Source of the DNA: Mobilicoccus sp032100225
GTDB taxonomy: Bacteria; Actinomycetota; Actinomycetes; Actinomycetales; Dermatophilaceae
Direction of reading: 5' to 3'
Length of the DNA stretch: 23,368 bases
NCBI GenBank assembly: GCA_032100225.1
Contig: DAMDJY010000035.1
Location: 1-23,368 of the forward strand
Below the pieces are notes generated by a model that saw only the letters and a program-made list of their open reading frames with translations, did not search any database and was not told the origin of the DNA. Of the stretch, positions 6,790-14,265 are shown piece after piece (the first letter of the stretch is position 1; every line of letters begins with the position of its first letter). The position numbers and the translations under genes are program-made.

Positions 6790-7590
6790 TCAGCCGGTGG
6801 GAACGTCGCTCGGTCGGCCATCGAGGCGAGCGCGGGAGAGAGGTCCGCGCAGGGCCACCCAGAGGACGGGCAGCATGCATAGAGTGAGGAGTAGCTCGAC
6901 GACCAGCGGCGATGCGCCCTGAGAAAGACCGACGGCGATCGCGTTGAAGCCGCAGTGAGCGGCCATGGCCAGCAGGAGCAACGGCAGGCGGCGGGTGCGG
7001 ACGGCCTGCATGACGATCAGTGAGCACATGACGTGGAAGCAGATCGCGAGGGCGCGTTCCCACACCCCCAACCCGGCGACACCGAGGGTGATGCCCTCGA
7101 AGGCTGCGATCTGTGCGTCGAGCGTGGGGAGTTGATCCGGGGCCGATTGCGCCACGGCACCGCGGGCCACCTCCGCCGTGGAGAACAGCACCACGCCGTT
7201 GATCGCGTTCATCCCGATGAGGAGCAGTGCCTCGATGCCGCCGTGGCCGAGTCCGAACGCGACGCCCGTCGGCCAGGTGCGAACTCCCTTGGCCCAGTAG
7301 CGCATGACGATCCAGCGGGCACCCTCTTCGAAGATCCCCGAGGTCAGCACCGCGAGCACGATCCCCACGGTCGTCATCACCGGGGACGTCGCCCCGAGGA
7401 CGGCCCCCAACCCCAACGTCACCGGGATCAACACGATGTACCTCGCGACCTGCGACAACGGGAACGTCAACGCACCCCACCCGATGGCCGACCACGGCGC
7501 CGGCAACCTGCGAGTCGCGACGATCCACGCAGCGATCACCCCGACCGTCACCACCACGAACTGCCCGACCAGCAATGCCACCGGATTCAT
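6790..7590 (-). CDS. YhfC-family intramembrane glutamic protease
   Basis: A 266-residue membrane protein with about eight hydrophobic segments, of the YhfC (DUF2324) family related to CPBP/Rce1 intramembrane proteases. Family signatures visible are Glu88-Glu89 (GIFEEGARWIVMRYW), the GLGHGGIEA motif with His116 and Glu120, and later membrane histidines His186 (ICFHVMCS) and His212 (AAHCGFNAIA). ATG at 7590 was chosen because GGGGAGGG lies 5-6 bp upstream. A GTG six codons earlier would place that ribosome binding site inside the gene. The GntR gene ends 122 bp upstream on the same strand; that gap shows no strong structure. Its substrate is unknown. Confidence 0.85.
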   Translation of the reverse strand: MNPVALLVGQFVVVTVGVIAAWIVATRRLPAPWSAIGWGALTFPLSQVARYIVLIPVTLGLGAVLGATSPVMTTVGIVLAVLTSGIFEEGARWIVMRYWAKGVRTWPTGVAFGLGHGGIEALLLIGMNAINGVVLFSTAEVARGAVAQSAPDQLPTLDAQIAAFEGITLGVAGLGVWERALAICFHVMCSLIVMQAVRTRRLPLLLLAMAAHCGFNAIAVGLSQGASPLVVELLLTLCMLPVLWVALRGPLSRARLDGRPSDVPTG

Positions 7591-7712
7591 GTCACCCTCC
7601 CCTGTCACTCAGACCACCGTGCCGGACGCCGCCCGACGTATCACTCCGGCGGCCATCAGATCACGGTTGCCCACCGACCCAGGCGAACAGGTGAAGGTTT
7701 GCCGAGGCGCGG

Positions 7713-8429
7713 TCACGCGGACGCATCGTCGCCGAGGCGGTGAGACGCGACGAAGCGAAAGCGGTCGCCGCGGAAGACCGAGCGGGTCCATTCGACAGGG
7801 CGGCCATCGGCGCGCAAGGCCGTGCGGTGAACGAGGAGCATCGGCAGGCCCGTCTCGACGGCGAGGAGGTCGGCCTCGACGGGGTCGGCAAGGATCGTCT
7901 CGACGACGTCCTCGACCGTGGCGATCCGGATCGAATACACCTGTCGCAGAGTCCGATATAGCGAACCGTGCTCGGTCAGAGCCTCGGGTAGGCCAGGCAG
8001 GGGTCCGGGGAGATACGCGGTCTCGTGCGCGATGGACTCGCCGCCCGCGGTACGCACGCGCTCGACCCGGTGAATCGTCGCACCTGCTTCGACACCCAGA
8101 TGCCTCGCGGCCTCCGCCGACGCCGGCTGTTCCGAGACGTCGAGGATCACACTTCCGGGCTGCCAGCCGTCGTCGGCGAGGTCTTGCGAGAACGATGTGA
8201 GCGGACGCACACGCATCAACTTGGGGTGGGCGACGAACGTGCCACTGCCCTGAATGCGCTGTAGGCGGCCGTCCACGACGAGCTCCGCGATGGCCTGTCG
8301 CACCGTCGTCCGTGAGGTCGAAAACCGTTCGGCCAGATCACGTTCGGTCGGGATGGCGGCGTCCGGCTCCATTCCGTCGATGAGGTCGAGGATCTCGCCC
8401 TTGACCCGGTAGTACTTCGGAACCTTCAC
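7713..8429 (-). CDS. GntR-family transcriptional regulator, HutC/DasR-NagR type
   Basis: A 238-residue repressor with an N-terminal winged helix-turn-helix (residues about 5-68; IPTERDLAERFSTSRTTVRQAI, then the wing RIQGSGTFVA) and a C-terminal UTRA effector domain (about 85-230; RVERVRTAGGESIAHETAYLP). In characterised members (DasR, NagR/YvoA) the UTRA domain binds GlcN-6-P or GlcNAc-6-P and releases DNA. The start is GTG 8429, with GGGAGGGTGGG just upstream. It is divergent from nagE, and a dre-like palindrome lies in the nagE promoter, which strongly suggests that it controls the nag genes. Whether it is a global DasR or a local NagR cannot be decided from one site. Confidence 0.92.
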   Translation of the reverse strand: MKVPKYYRVKGEILDLIDGMEPDAAIPTERDLAERFSTSRTTVRQAIAELVVDGRLQRIQGSGTFVAHPKLMRVRPLTSFSQDLADDGWQPGSVILDVSEQPASAEAARHLGVEAGATIHRVERVRTAGGESIAHETAYLPGPLPGLPEALTEHGSLYRTLRQVYSIRIATVEDVVETILADPVEADLLAVETGLPMLLVHRTALRADGRPVEWTRSVFRGDRFRFVASHRLGDDASA

Positions 8430-8657
8430 GGCCCACCCTCCCCTCGTTCAGTCGTCACCCTGCCGACGCTCTGCTGATGTCCCGGCCCATCCCTGCCGAT
8501 GGCTGTGCCGTGCTCGACCGGCATAACCCCACCGCTGACCTGCCCGAATGCGCCTTCCGGCGCGATTCGCGGCGTGTCGACAGTGTGTCCGCAGGCCACG
8601 TCGCACGGTTCGCATTCCCTGATGAAGGGACCTACGTCCCCACATCGTCGGCGATCA

Positions 8658-8687
8658 TTGACGCAGTCATTGGTCTAGTCCAATACT
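8658..8687 (+). promoter_or_regulatory. Candidate nagE promoter
   Basis: TTGACG (8658-8663) and AATACT (8682-8687), 18 bp apart, resemble a sigma-70-type -35/-10 pair, 46 bp upstream of the nagE start. The dre-like operator lies almost wholly in the spacer and touches the -10, an arrangement suited to steric repression. The remainder of the 304-bp divergent gap (8430-8733) shows no gene or second palindrome that I can support. Confidence 0.5.
8669..8684. promoter_or_regulatory. dre-like operator for DasR/NagR
   Basis: ATTGGTCTAGTCCAAT is a 16-bp palindrome broken only near its centre (TCTAGT). It matches the dre consensus known from DasR regulons (A[C/T]TGGTCTAGACCA[A/G]T) except at one central base. 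Its place in front of the GlcNAc PTS gene, beside a GntR/UTRA gene, fits the expected role: repression relieved by amino sugar phosphates. Confidence 0.85.
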
Positions 8688-8733
8688 CGGGTGAACGTCA
8701 ACGAACCTCACGACGACACACGAAGGAGTGGCA

Positions 8734-10776
8734 GTGAGTACAGACATCACCACCAAGCAGCGAAAGGGCGGAAACCGACGCGGTTTCGGCGCGCTGCAGC
8801 GATTCGGCAAGAGCCTCATGCTCCCGATCGCGCTCCTGCCCGCCGCGGGTCTGCTCCTGCGCCTCGGCCAGGACGACCTTCTCGGCAAGATCGATGCGCC
8901 GATCATCGGCCCCTTCTTCGACGCGATGACCGCCTCGGGCGACGCCCTGTTCGCCAACCTGGGCTTCCTCTTCGCACTCGGTCTGGCGATCGGCATGGCC
9001 AAGAAGGCCGACGCGACAATCGGTCTCTCGGCCGTCGCCGGCTACCTCGTCATGCAGGCCACGCTCAAGGCGATGTCGCCGGTCGTTCTCGCCGGGCAGC
9101 TCGACGCCAAGGGCGAGCCCGCGATGATCAACTACGGCGTGTTCGCCGGCATCCTGGTCGGTCTCATCACAGCGTGGCTGTTCGACCGGTACCGCGACAT
9201 CGAACTGCCCACCTACCTGGGCTTCTTCGGCGGACGCCGGTTCGTGCCGATCGTCGTGTCGTTCACCTGCCTCATCACCGGGTTCCTGCTCAGCTACGTG
9301 TACCCGCTGTTCTCGATGGGCCTGACCTCGGTCGGTAACCTCATCGCCGGCACCGGCATCCTCGGCGCGTTCATCTACGGCGTGCTCAACCGCCTGCTCA
9401 TCCCGTTCGGCCTGCACCACATCGTCAACAGCTACGTGTGGTTCATGTACGGCGACTACGACGGCGCCTCGGGCCTCGTGCACGGCGAGCTCACCCGCTT
9501 CGCCGCCGGCGACCCCACCGCCGGCCTGCTGACCTCCGGCTTCTACCCGATCCTCATGTTCGGCCTGCCGGGCGCTGCGCTCGCGATGTACCACTGCGCC
9601 CGCCCCGAGCAGAAGAAGCTCGCCGCCGGTATCTTCGGCGCCGCCGGCCTCACCGCGTTCCTCACCGGCATCACCGAGCCGCTCGAGTTCGCGTTCATGT
9701 TCGCCGCGTTCCCGCTGTACGTGCTGCACGCCATCCTGACCGGCCTCTCGCTGGCCGTCGCCTACGCGCTCGACATCCACCTCGGATTCTCGTTCTCCGC
9801 CGGACTCATCGACCTGCTCCTCTACGGCACGGCCCCGGCTGCCAAGAACATCCCGCTGCTGGTGGCGATGGGGGTCGTGTTCTTCGCCCTGTACTACGTG
9901 ATCTTCCGGTTCGCCATCACCAAGTGGCACCTGCGCACCCCGGGCCGCGGCGAGGACATCGACGCCGACGCCGAGCCCGGCGAAGCCGTCTCCACCGACC
10001 GCGCCGGCAAGGCCGACCAGGTCATCACGGCCTTCGGTGGCCGCGACAACCTCACCTACGTCGACGCCTGCATCACCCGCCTTCGCTGCGAGGTCGCCGA
10101 CAAGAGCAAGGTCGACAAGGCCCGCCTGCAAGCGCTCGGTGCAGCCGGTGTCATGGAGGTCGGCAACAACGTGCAGGCCGTGTTCGGTGCTCGCTCGGAG
10201 CAGCTGCGCGACGACATCCGCGCTTCCCTCGACGGAGTCGCACCGGCTGCTGTTGCTGCGGCGCCCGCCGCCTCGTCTGTTGCCCCGACGTCCGGTGTGG
10301 CGACGGCGATGCCCGCCGTCGACCGCACCACCGTCGTCCGGGCACCGATCGACGGTCGTGTCATCCCAATGCGCGAGGTGCCCGACGCCACGTTCGCGGC
10401 AGGTCTCGTGGGCAACGGTCTCGCGATCGAGCCGCCGTCGCGCGCTGTCGTCGCGGTCGCGCCGATCACCGGCGAGGTCGTGCAGCTCTGGCCGCACGCC
10501 TACGCGATTCAGGCCGCCGACGGCACCGCCGTGCTCGTGCACCTCGGCCTCGACACCGTCACGCTCGAAGGCGCCGGGTTCGTCACCCACGCCGCCAAGG
10601 GTGACCACGTCGTCGCAGGTCAGGCCATCGTCAGCTACGACGTTCCGGCTGTCGCCGCTGCCGGACGCTCCACCGTCGTGCCCGTCGTCCTCATGGACCG
10701 CTCGGCCGACGACGTCGTGGGCGAGGCGGGTCGCACCGTCACGCTCCTCGACGAGCTGTTCACCATTCGCAACTGA
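8734..10776 (+). CDS. nagE: N-acetylglucosamine PTS transporter, EIICBA
   Basis: A 680-residue fused phosphotransferase permease that imports N-acetylglucosamine and delivers it as GlcNAc-6-phosphate. The EIIC membrane domain spans about residues 20-405, with motifs such as FGLHHIVNSYVWF and GITEPLEFAFMF. EIIB follows (about 427-500) with the phospho-accepting Cys446 in DACITRLRCEV. A Pro/Ala-rich linker leads to EIIA (about 535-660) with active-site His603 in VLVHLGLDTVTLEG. Start GTG 8734 was chosen because GAAGGAG ends 5 bp upstream; a GTG at 8728 overlaps that site. It is the first gene of nagE-nagB-nagA. Glucose-type EIICBA is the main alternative, but the nag context makes GlcNAc the likely substrate. 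Confidence 0.95.
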   Translation: MSTDITTKQRKGGNRRGFGALQRFGKSLMLPIALLPAAGLLLRLGQDDLLGKIDAPIIGPFFDAMTASGDALFANLGFLFALGLAIGMAKKADATIGLSAVAGYLVMQATLKAMSPVVLAGQLDAKGEPAMINYGVFAGILVGLITAWLFDRYRDIELPTYLGFFGGRRFVPIVVSFTCLITGFLLSYVYPLFSMGLTSVGNLIAGTGILGAFIYGVLNRLLIPFGLHHIVNSYVWFMYGDYDGASGLVHGELTRFAAGDPTAGLLTSGFYPILMFGLPGAALAMYHCARPEQKKLAAGIFGAAGLTAFLTGITEPLEFAFMFAAFPLYVLHAILTGLSLAVAYALDIHLGFSFSAGLIDLLLYGTAPAAKNIPLLVAMGVVFFALYYVIFRFAITKWHLRTPGRGEDIDADAEPGEAVSTDRAGKADQVITAFGGRDNLTYVDACITRLRCEVADKSKVDKARLQALGAAGVMEVGNNVQAVFGARSEQLRDDIRASLDGVAPAAVAAAPAASSVAPTSGVATAMPAVDRTTVVRAPIDGRVIPMREVPDATFAAGLVGNGLAIEPPSRAVVAVAPITGEVVQLWPHAYAIQAADGTAVLVHLGLDTVTLEGAGFVTHAAKGDHVVAGQAIVSYDVPAVAAAGRSTVVPVVLMDRSADDVVGEAGRTVTLLDELFTIRN

Positions 10777-10795
10777 GGTTCACTCGTCTCGACAG

Positions 10796-10831
10796 CCCGC
10801 GACGCAGCGGTTTAGGCCGCTGCGTCGCGGG
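10796..10831 (+). terminator. Perfect 15-bp intercistronic hairpin between nagE and nagB
   Basis: CCCGCGACGCAGCGG (10796-10810) pairs exactly with 10817-10831 around the 6-base loop TTTAGG. It sits 20 bp after the nagE stop and 36 bp before nagB. There is no T-run. Because the genes are otherwise operon-like, it may act as a partial terminator or as an RNA-processing or stability element. Confidence 0.7.
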
Positions 10832-10866
10832 TACCCAGTTCAATCCGTAGTCAGAGGAGTTCGCTC

Positions 10867-11652
10867 GTGGAAATCGTGATTCTCGAGGATGCCGCCGCCA
10901 TCGGCCGGGTCGCCGCCGACGCCATCACCGCCCTGGTGACCAACCGGCCGGACGCCGTTCTCGGCCTCGCGACCGGATCCTCACCACTCTCGATCTACGA
11001 CGAGCTCGTCGAACGGCACGAGCGGGGCGAGGTCAGCTTCGCCTCCGCTCGGGCCTTTACCCTCGACGAATACGTCGGGCTGCCCGCCGATCACCCGGAG
11101 CGGTACCGCACCGTGATCGACACGGCATTCGCCTCGCGCGTCGACTTCGCGGACGGCGCCGTCCAGGGCCCCGACGGGCTTGCGACCGACATCCCCGCAG
11201 CATGTGCCGCCTACGAAGCGGCGATCGAGGCGGCCAGCGGCGTCGACCTGCAGATCCTCGGCATCGGCACCGACGGGCACATCGGGTTCAACGAGCCGGG
11301 ATCCTCCCTGGCCTCGCGCACCCGCATCAAGACCCTCACCGCCCAGACGCGCCGCGACAACGCCCGCTTCTTCGACGGCGACATCGACGCGGTGCCCACG
11401 CACTGCCTCACCCAGGGCCTCGCCACGATCATGAGCGCCCGGCACATCGTGCTCGTGGCCACCGGACGCGGCAAGGCCGAAGCGGTGCACCACCTGGCCG
11501 AGGGATCAGTCAGCGCCATGTGGCCCGCGACGATCCTTCAGCACCACCCTCACGTCACCGTGCTGCTCGACGACGCCGCCGCGAGCCGCCTGCAGCTCGG
11601 CACCTACTACCGCGAGACGTGGGCCGCCAAGCCTGCGTGGCAGGGGATCTGA
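10867..11652 (+). CDS. nagB: Glucosamine-6-phosphate deaminase
   Basis: Converts glucosamine-6-phosphate to fructose-6-phosphate and ammonia in the cytosol, feeding amino sugars into glycolysis. The 261-residue length is standard. Visible motifs are the phosphate loop LGLATGSSP (about 32-40), Asp67 in TLDEYVGL, and GIGTDGHIGFNEPGSS with Asp136, His138 and Glu143. These correspond to E. coli Asp72, Asp141, His143 and Glu148 at a constant offset. Start GTG 10867 has AGAGGAG about 7-8 bp upstream. It is followed one base later by nagA, so the two enzymes are probably translationally coupled. Confidence 0.97.
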   Translation: MEIVILEDAAAIGRVAADAITALVTNRPDAVLGLATGSSPLSIYDELVERHERGEVSFASARAFTLDEYVGLPADHPERYRTVIDTAFASRVDFADGAVQGPDGLATDIPAACAAYEAAIEAASGVDLQILGIGTDGHIGFNEPGSSLASRTRIKTLTAQTRRDNARFFDGDIDAVPTHCLTQGLATIMSARHIVLVATGRGKAEAVHHLAEGSVSAMWPATILQHHPHVTVLLDDAAASRLQLGTYYRETWAAKPAWQGI

Positions 11653-11653
11653 C

Positions 11654-12823
11654 GTGGCCACCCGCATCATCACGGCGGAGGCCATCGTCACCGGGCGGGC
11701 TCCTTCTACGGGAGCGGAAGTGTTGCGCCCCGGGTGGATCGAAGTCACCGACGGCCGCATCACGGCGATCTCCGCAGGTCGGCCGCCTCGCCCGACCGAT
11801 GACGACCTCGGCGCCGTCACGCTCATTCCGGGTTTCGTCGACATGCACTCGCACGGCGGCGGCGGGAGCGCGTTCACCGAGGCCACGCCCGAGGCGGTCG
11901 ACACCGTCACCGCGCTGCACGGCAGTCACGGCACGACGGCCATGATGGCCTCCCTCGTCTCAGCGAGTCCCGAGGAGTTGCTGCGCCAGGTGCGCGCGCT
12001 CGCCGAGGAGGTTCGCGCCGGTCGCATTCTCGGCATTCACCTCGAGGGGCCGTGGATGTCGCCGTGCCGCATCGGCGCTCACGAGCCGTCGATGCTGCGC
12101 CACCCCGATCCAGCCGAGATCGACGCCCTGCTGGAGGCCGGTGACGGCGCGATCCGCATGGTGACCCTCGCCCCGGAGTTGCCCGGCGGGTTGGAGGCGG
12201 TCCGCCGTCTCGTCGACGCCGGCGTCATCGTGGCGGTGGGCCACACCGAGGCAACCTACGACGAGACCCGCGCGGCCATCGACGCGGGCGCGAGCGTCGC
12301 GACGCACCTGTTCAACGCCATGCGCCCCATTCACCACCGCGAGCCCGGTCCGGTTGTCGCACTGTGCGAAGACCCGCGCGTGACAGTCGAACTCATCGGC
12401 GACGGCGTGCACGTACACCCGGTCAACTACCGCGCCGCTTCATCGATCGTCGGGCCCGACCGGCTCGTCCTGATGACCGACGCCATGGCCGCGGCGGGCA
12501 TGACCGACGGGCCGTACATGCTCGGCTCGCTGGCCGTCGATGTCACCGACGGCATCGCACGGGTAGCCGGCACCGACACCATCGCCGGCAGCACCGCCTG
12601 CATGGACCAGCTCTTCCGCTTCGCCGTCGACCACTGTGGCCTGACCGGCGACGACGCTCTCCTCACGGCGGTGCGGCAGACGTCGCTCAACCCGGCTCGG
12701 GTCCTCGGCCTGCCCCACGAGGGCCTGGTCGTCGGCGCTGCTGCCGACCTCGTTGCTCTCGATGCCGACCTCAACGTCGTGCAGGTCATCGGCGGAATGC
12801 GCGCTACGACCCCCCTTCGGTGA
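11654..12823 (+). CDS. nagA: N-acetylglucosamine-6-phosphate deacetylase
   Basis: Removes the acetyl group from GlcNAc-6-phosphate to give GlcN-6-phosphate for NagB. This amidohydrolase-fold protein has 389 residues. Metal and catalytic residues seen are His65 and His67 (PGFVDMHSHGGGG), Glu131 (HLEGPW), His197 (AVGHTEATYDE), His218 (ATHLFNAM) and Asp276 (LMTDAMAAAGMTDG). GTG 11654 begins one base after the nagB stop, with GGGGA upstream. Its last 20 bases overlap, in antisense, the end of a decayed antitoxin remnant. Confidence 0.96.
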   Translation: MATRIITAEAIVTGRAPSTGAEVLRPGWIEVTDGRITAISAGRPPRPTDDDLGAVTLIPGFVDMHSHGGGGSAFTEATPEAVDTVTALHGSHGTTAMMASLVSASPEELLRQVRALAEEVRAGRILGIHLEGPWMSPCRIGAHEPSMLRHPDPAEIDALLEAGDGAIRMVTLAPELPGGLEAVRRLVDAGVIVAVGHTEATYDETRAAIDAGASVATHLFNAMRPIHHREPGPVVALCEDPRVTVELIGDGVHVHPVNYRAASSIVGPDRLVLMTDAMAAAGMTDGPYMLGSLAVDVTDGIARVAGTDTIAGSTACMDQLFRFAVDHCGLTGDDALLTAVRQTSLNPARVLGLPHEGLVVGAAADLVALDADLNVVQVIGGMRATTPLR

Positions 12824-12953
12824 GGCTCGCTTGCTCACGGAGTTCGCGCAGGCGGAAGTCGCGCACCTCGGTGAGCATGCGCTGCTTATGCTCCTCGATG
12901 CGTTCGCGGTCTACCGGCCGCTTGGCGAGGTAGTCGTCCAGGCCGTCATGGTT
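12804..12953 (-). pseudogene. Truncated XRE-family antitoxin remnant
   Basis: The frame reads NHDGLDDYLAKRPVDR and then HKQRMLTEVRDFRLRELREQ, ending ASLTEGGS and stop. This matches the N-terminal helix of actinobacterial Xre/HigA-type antitoxins, in which RLRELREQAGLTQ leads into the helix-turn-helix. Here the frame ends within 20 bases of the nagA 3' end, so the entire DNA-binding domain is missing. There is also no ATG, GTG or TTG at the expected N-terminus, and no partner toxin. I read it as a gene fragment left by a deletion or recombination next to nagA. Family identification is from memory of the motif. Confidence 0.65.
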
Positions 12954-12954
12954 C

Positions 12955-13483
12955 TCACCGCCCTTCGAGCGGGTCGAGGTGCGCGTCGAGCAAGTCGCTG
13001 GCCCGCTGGATCGCCTCGATGAGGTCGGTGCCGAGAACGTCGAAGCGGTCGTACCACGGCCCCGCGAAATCACCCGACGCCTTGCGTTGCTCGAATTCGG
13101 CGAGGTCGGCCCAATGCGCCTCGGCAACCTCGGCGGGGTCGGGAACGATCACGTCGGGCTCGGCGACGCGCGCGATGTAGAGGTCGAAGAAGGCGCGTGA
13201 TTCGGTGATGCGGCGCAGCAGCGTGAGGTCGGCGGGCGCGACGCGCAGACCGCTCTCCTCGGCGAGTTCACGGATGACGGCCTCCTCGCTGGTCTCCCCC
13301 GCCAGGGCGCTACCTGCGGGAAACTCCCAGGTCAGCGGATGCGTCTTCGCGGCTGCGCGACGCGCCAGGATAATCCGGCCATCAGATCGGACGGGCACCA
13401 CCCCGACGACGAGGTGGTAGCGACCCTCCGGCCAGTCAGAGGCCCTGGCCGTCGAGAACGTCCCACCACTCCTGCATCGTCAT
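12955..13483 (-). pseudogene. Frame-broken Nudix hydrolase (isopentenyl-diphosphate isomerase-like subfamily)
   Basis: The 3' part (13401-12955) encodes a clear Nudix domain: EFPAGSALAGE, a perfect box with RELAEESGL, then a normal C-terminus. Reading back in the same frame gives DWPEGRYHLVVGVVPV, conserved sequence that has no start codon before an upstream stop. In another frame, ATG 13483 starts MTMQEWWDVLDGQGL and stops at 13436-13438. Proteins of this subfamily normally run WDxxDxxGxxTGxxxxRGxxxPxGxYHLVV without a break. So about ten codons (the TGxxxxRG segment) plus a frame shift seem lost. GTG 13401 could make a shortened 148-residue protein, but it would lack the first beta strands. 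Mutation or assembly error are both possible. Confidence 0.65.
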
Positions 13484-13516
13484 GCCGTCACTGTACGAAG
13501 ATGCCGCCGCGGTCTC

Positions 13517-13927
13517 TCACGGCCGCTTGCCCTCGCCGCGCCCCTCGGGGATGAGCGCGCAGTCGGGCGCGGCCGCGGCGAGGCGGCGGTCCAAGGTGAG
13601 TAGTTGGCAACCAAGGGCACGCGCCACGACGACATAGAGGGCGTCGCAGGCGCTGAGGTTGTGGCGCAGGTTCCATGCCAATTCGAGGAGCCCGTCGAGG
13701 GGTAGCTGCTGCACGCCGAGCTGGCGAAACTCCGCGAACGCGGTGCGGGCTCGGTCGTCAGAGAGGTGGCCGCCCAACGACCACCCACGAACGACCGACG
13801 CGACCTCGGCTCCCAGATGCGCGGGGGCCACGAGGTCTTCCGACCCGACCATCTGCCCGACAGCACGTCCGTCAGGGGTTCCCAGCAGCAGTTCGGCTAT
13901 CGCCGAGGCGTCGACGACGAGAGTCAC
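13517..13927 (-). CDS. vapC: VapC-type PIN-domain toxin
   Basis: A 136-residue PIN-domain ribonuclease, the toxin of a type II toxin-antitoxin pair. The acidic Mg-binding residues of the fold are in place: Asp6 (VVDASAIAELLL), Glu41 (HLGAEVASVVRG), Asp95 (LSACDALYVVVARAL) and Asp113 (LLTLDRRLA). Its ATG overlaps the stop of the antitoxin gene by four bases (13924-13927), so the antitoxin is made first. It looks intact. RNA target unknown. Confidence 0.93.
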   Translation of the reverse strand: MTLVVDASAIAELLLGTPDGRAVGQMVGSEDLVAPAHLGAEVASVVRGWSLGGHLSDDRARTAFAEFRQLGVQQLPLDGLLELAWNLRHNLSACDALYVVVARALGCQLLTLDRRLAAAAPDCALIPEGRGEGKRP

Positions 13928-14148
13928 GACCGCGGACGCTGCTGCACCAGAACGTCGGCCGCCGGTGGCAAGTCGACGGAACCGCGTTCGGCGATGCGGG
14001 CGAGGAGCTCCGCCCGATTCGGTCGCGCCGCCAGCTGATCCAACTCACGCAGGAGGTAGTCACTCAACGACCGGCCGTCCGCCGCAGCCTTGGCCTTGAG
14101 CGTCCGGCTCAGCGGCTCGGGGACCCCACGGATCTGAATCGTCGTCAT
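13924..14148 (-). CDS. vapB: FitA/VapB-type ribbon-helix-helix antitoxin
   Basis: A 74-residue antitoxin that should neutralise the neighbouring PIN toxin and repress its own promoter. The N-terminal MTTIQIRGVPEPLSRTLK and KAAADGRSLSDYLLREL form the ribbon-helix-helix (about residues 1-40). The C-terminal part (NRAELLARIAERGSVDLPPA) should bind the toxin. ATG 14148 has no Shine-Dalgarno, but a good -10 hexamer lies only six bases upstream, so the message is probably leaderless. A 15-bp palindrome overlaps that promoter. Confidence 0.92.
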   Translation of the reverse strand: MTTIQIRGVPEPLSRTLKAKAAADGRSLSDYLLRELDQLAARPNRAELLARIAERGSVDLPPAADVLVQQRPRS

Positions 14149-14154
14149 GCATCA

Positions 14155-14184
14155 AACATAGACGGCATGCACTGTGCATGTCAC
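14155..14184 (-). promoter_or_regulatory. Probable leaderless promoter of vapBC
   Basis: Read on the minus strand, GTGACA (14184-14179) and TATGTT (14160-14155) are separated by 18 bp. The -10 ends six bases before the vapB ATG at 14148, so transcription should begin at or next to the start codon. This agrees with the missing ribosome binding site. Confidence 0.6.
14166..14180. promoter_or_regulatory. Palindromic operator for VapBC autoregulation
   Basis: CATGCACTGTGCATG is a perfect palindrome with 7-bp arms around a central T. It lies between the -35 and -10 boxes of the vapBC promoter, 17 bp upstream of the ATG. FitAB and VapBC complexes are known to bind such palindromes in their own promoters. 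Confidence 0.7.
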
Positions 14185-14265
14185 CTGAGGTGGCACTCAG
14201 CCGACCCACGCAGGAAGCCCGCATCGGAGCGAAAGCGAACTCGGGTGGCGGTGGCGGTGGTGTCG

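Noticed and set aside
8698..10608. 636-codon open frame antisense to nagE
   Set aside because: The nagE frame carries all EIICBA domains; the antisense frame is a low-complexity Asp/Glu/Arg/Gly mirror with no family features.
13436..13483. 15-codon ORF as a regulatory leader peptide
   Set aside because: Its sequence matches the expected N-terminus of the Nudix protein downstream, so a broken gene explains it better than a leader peptide.
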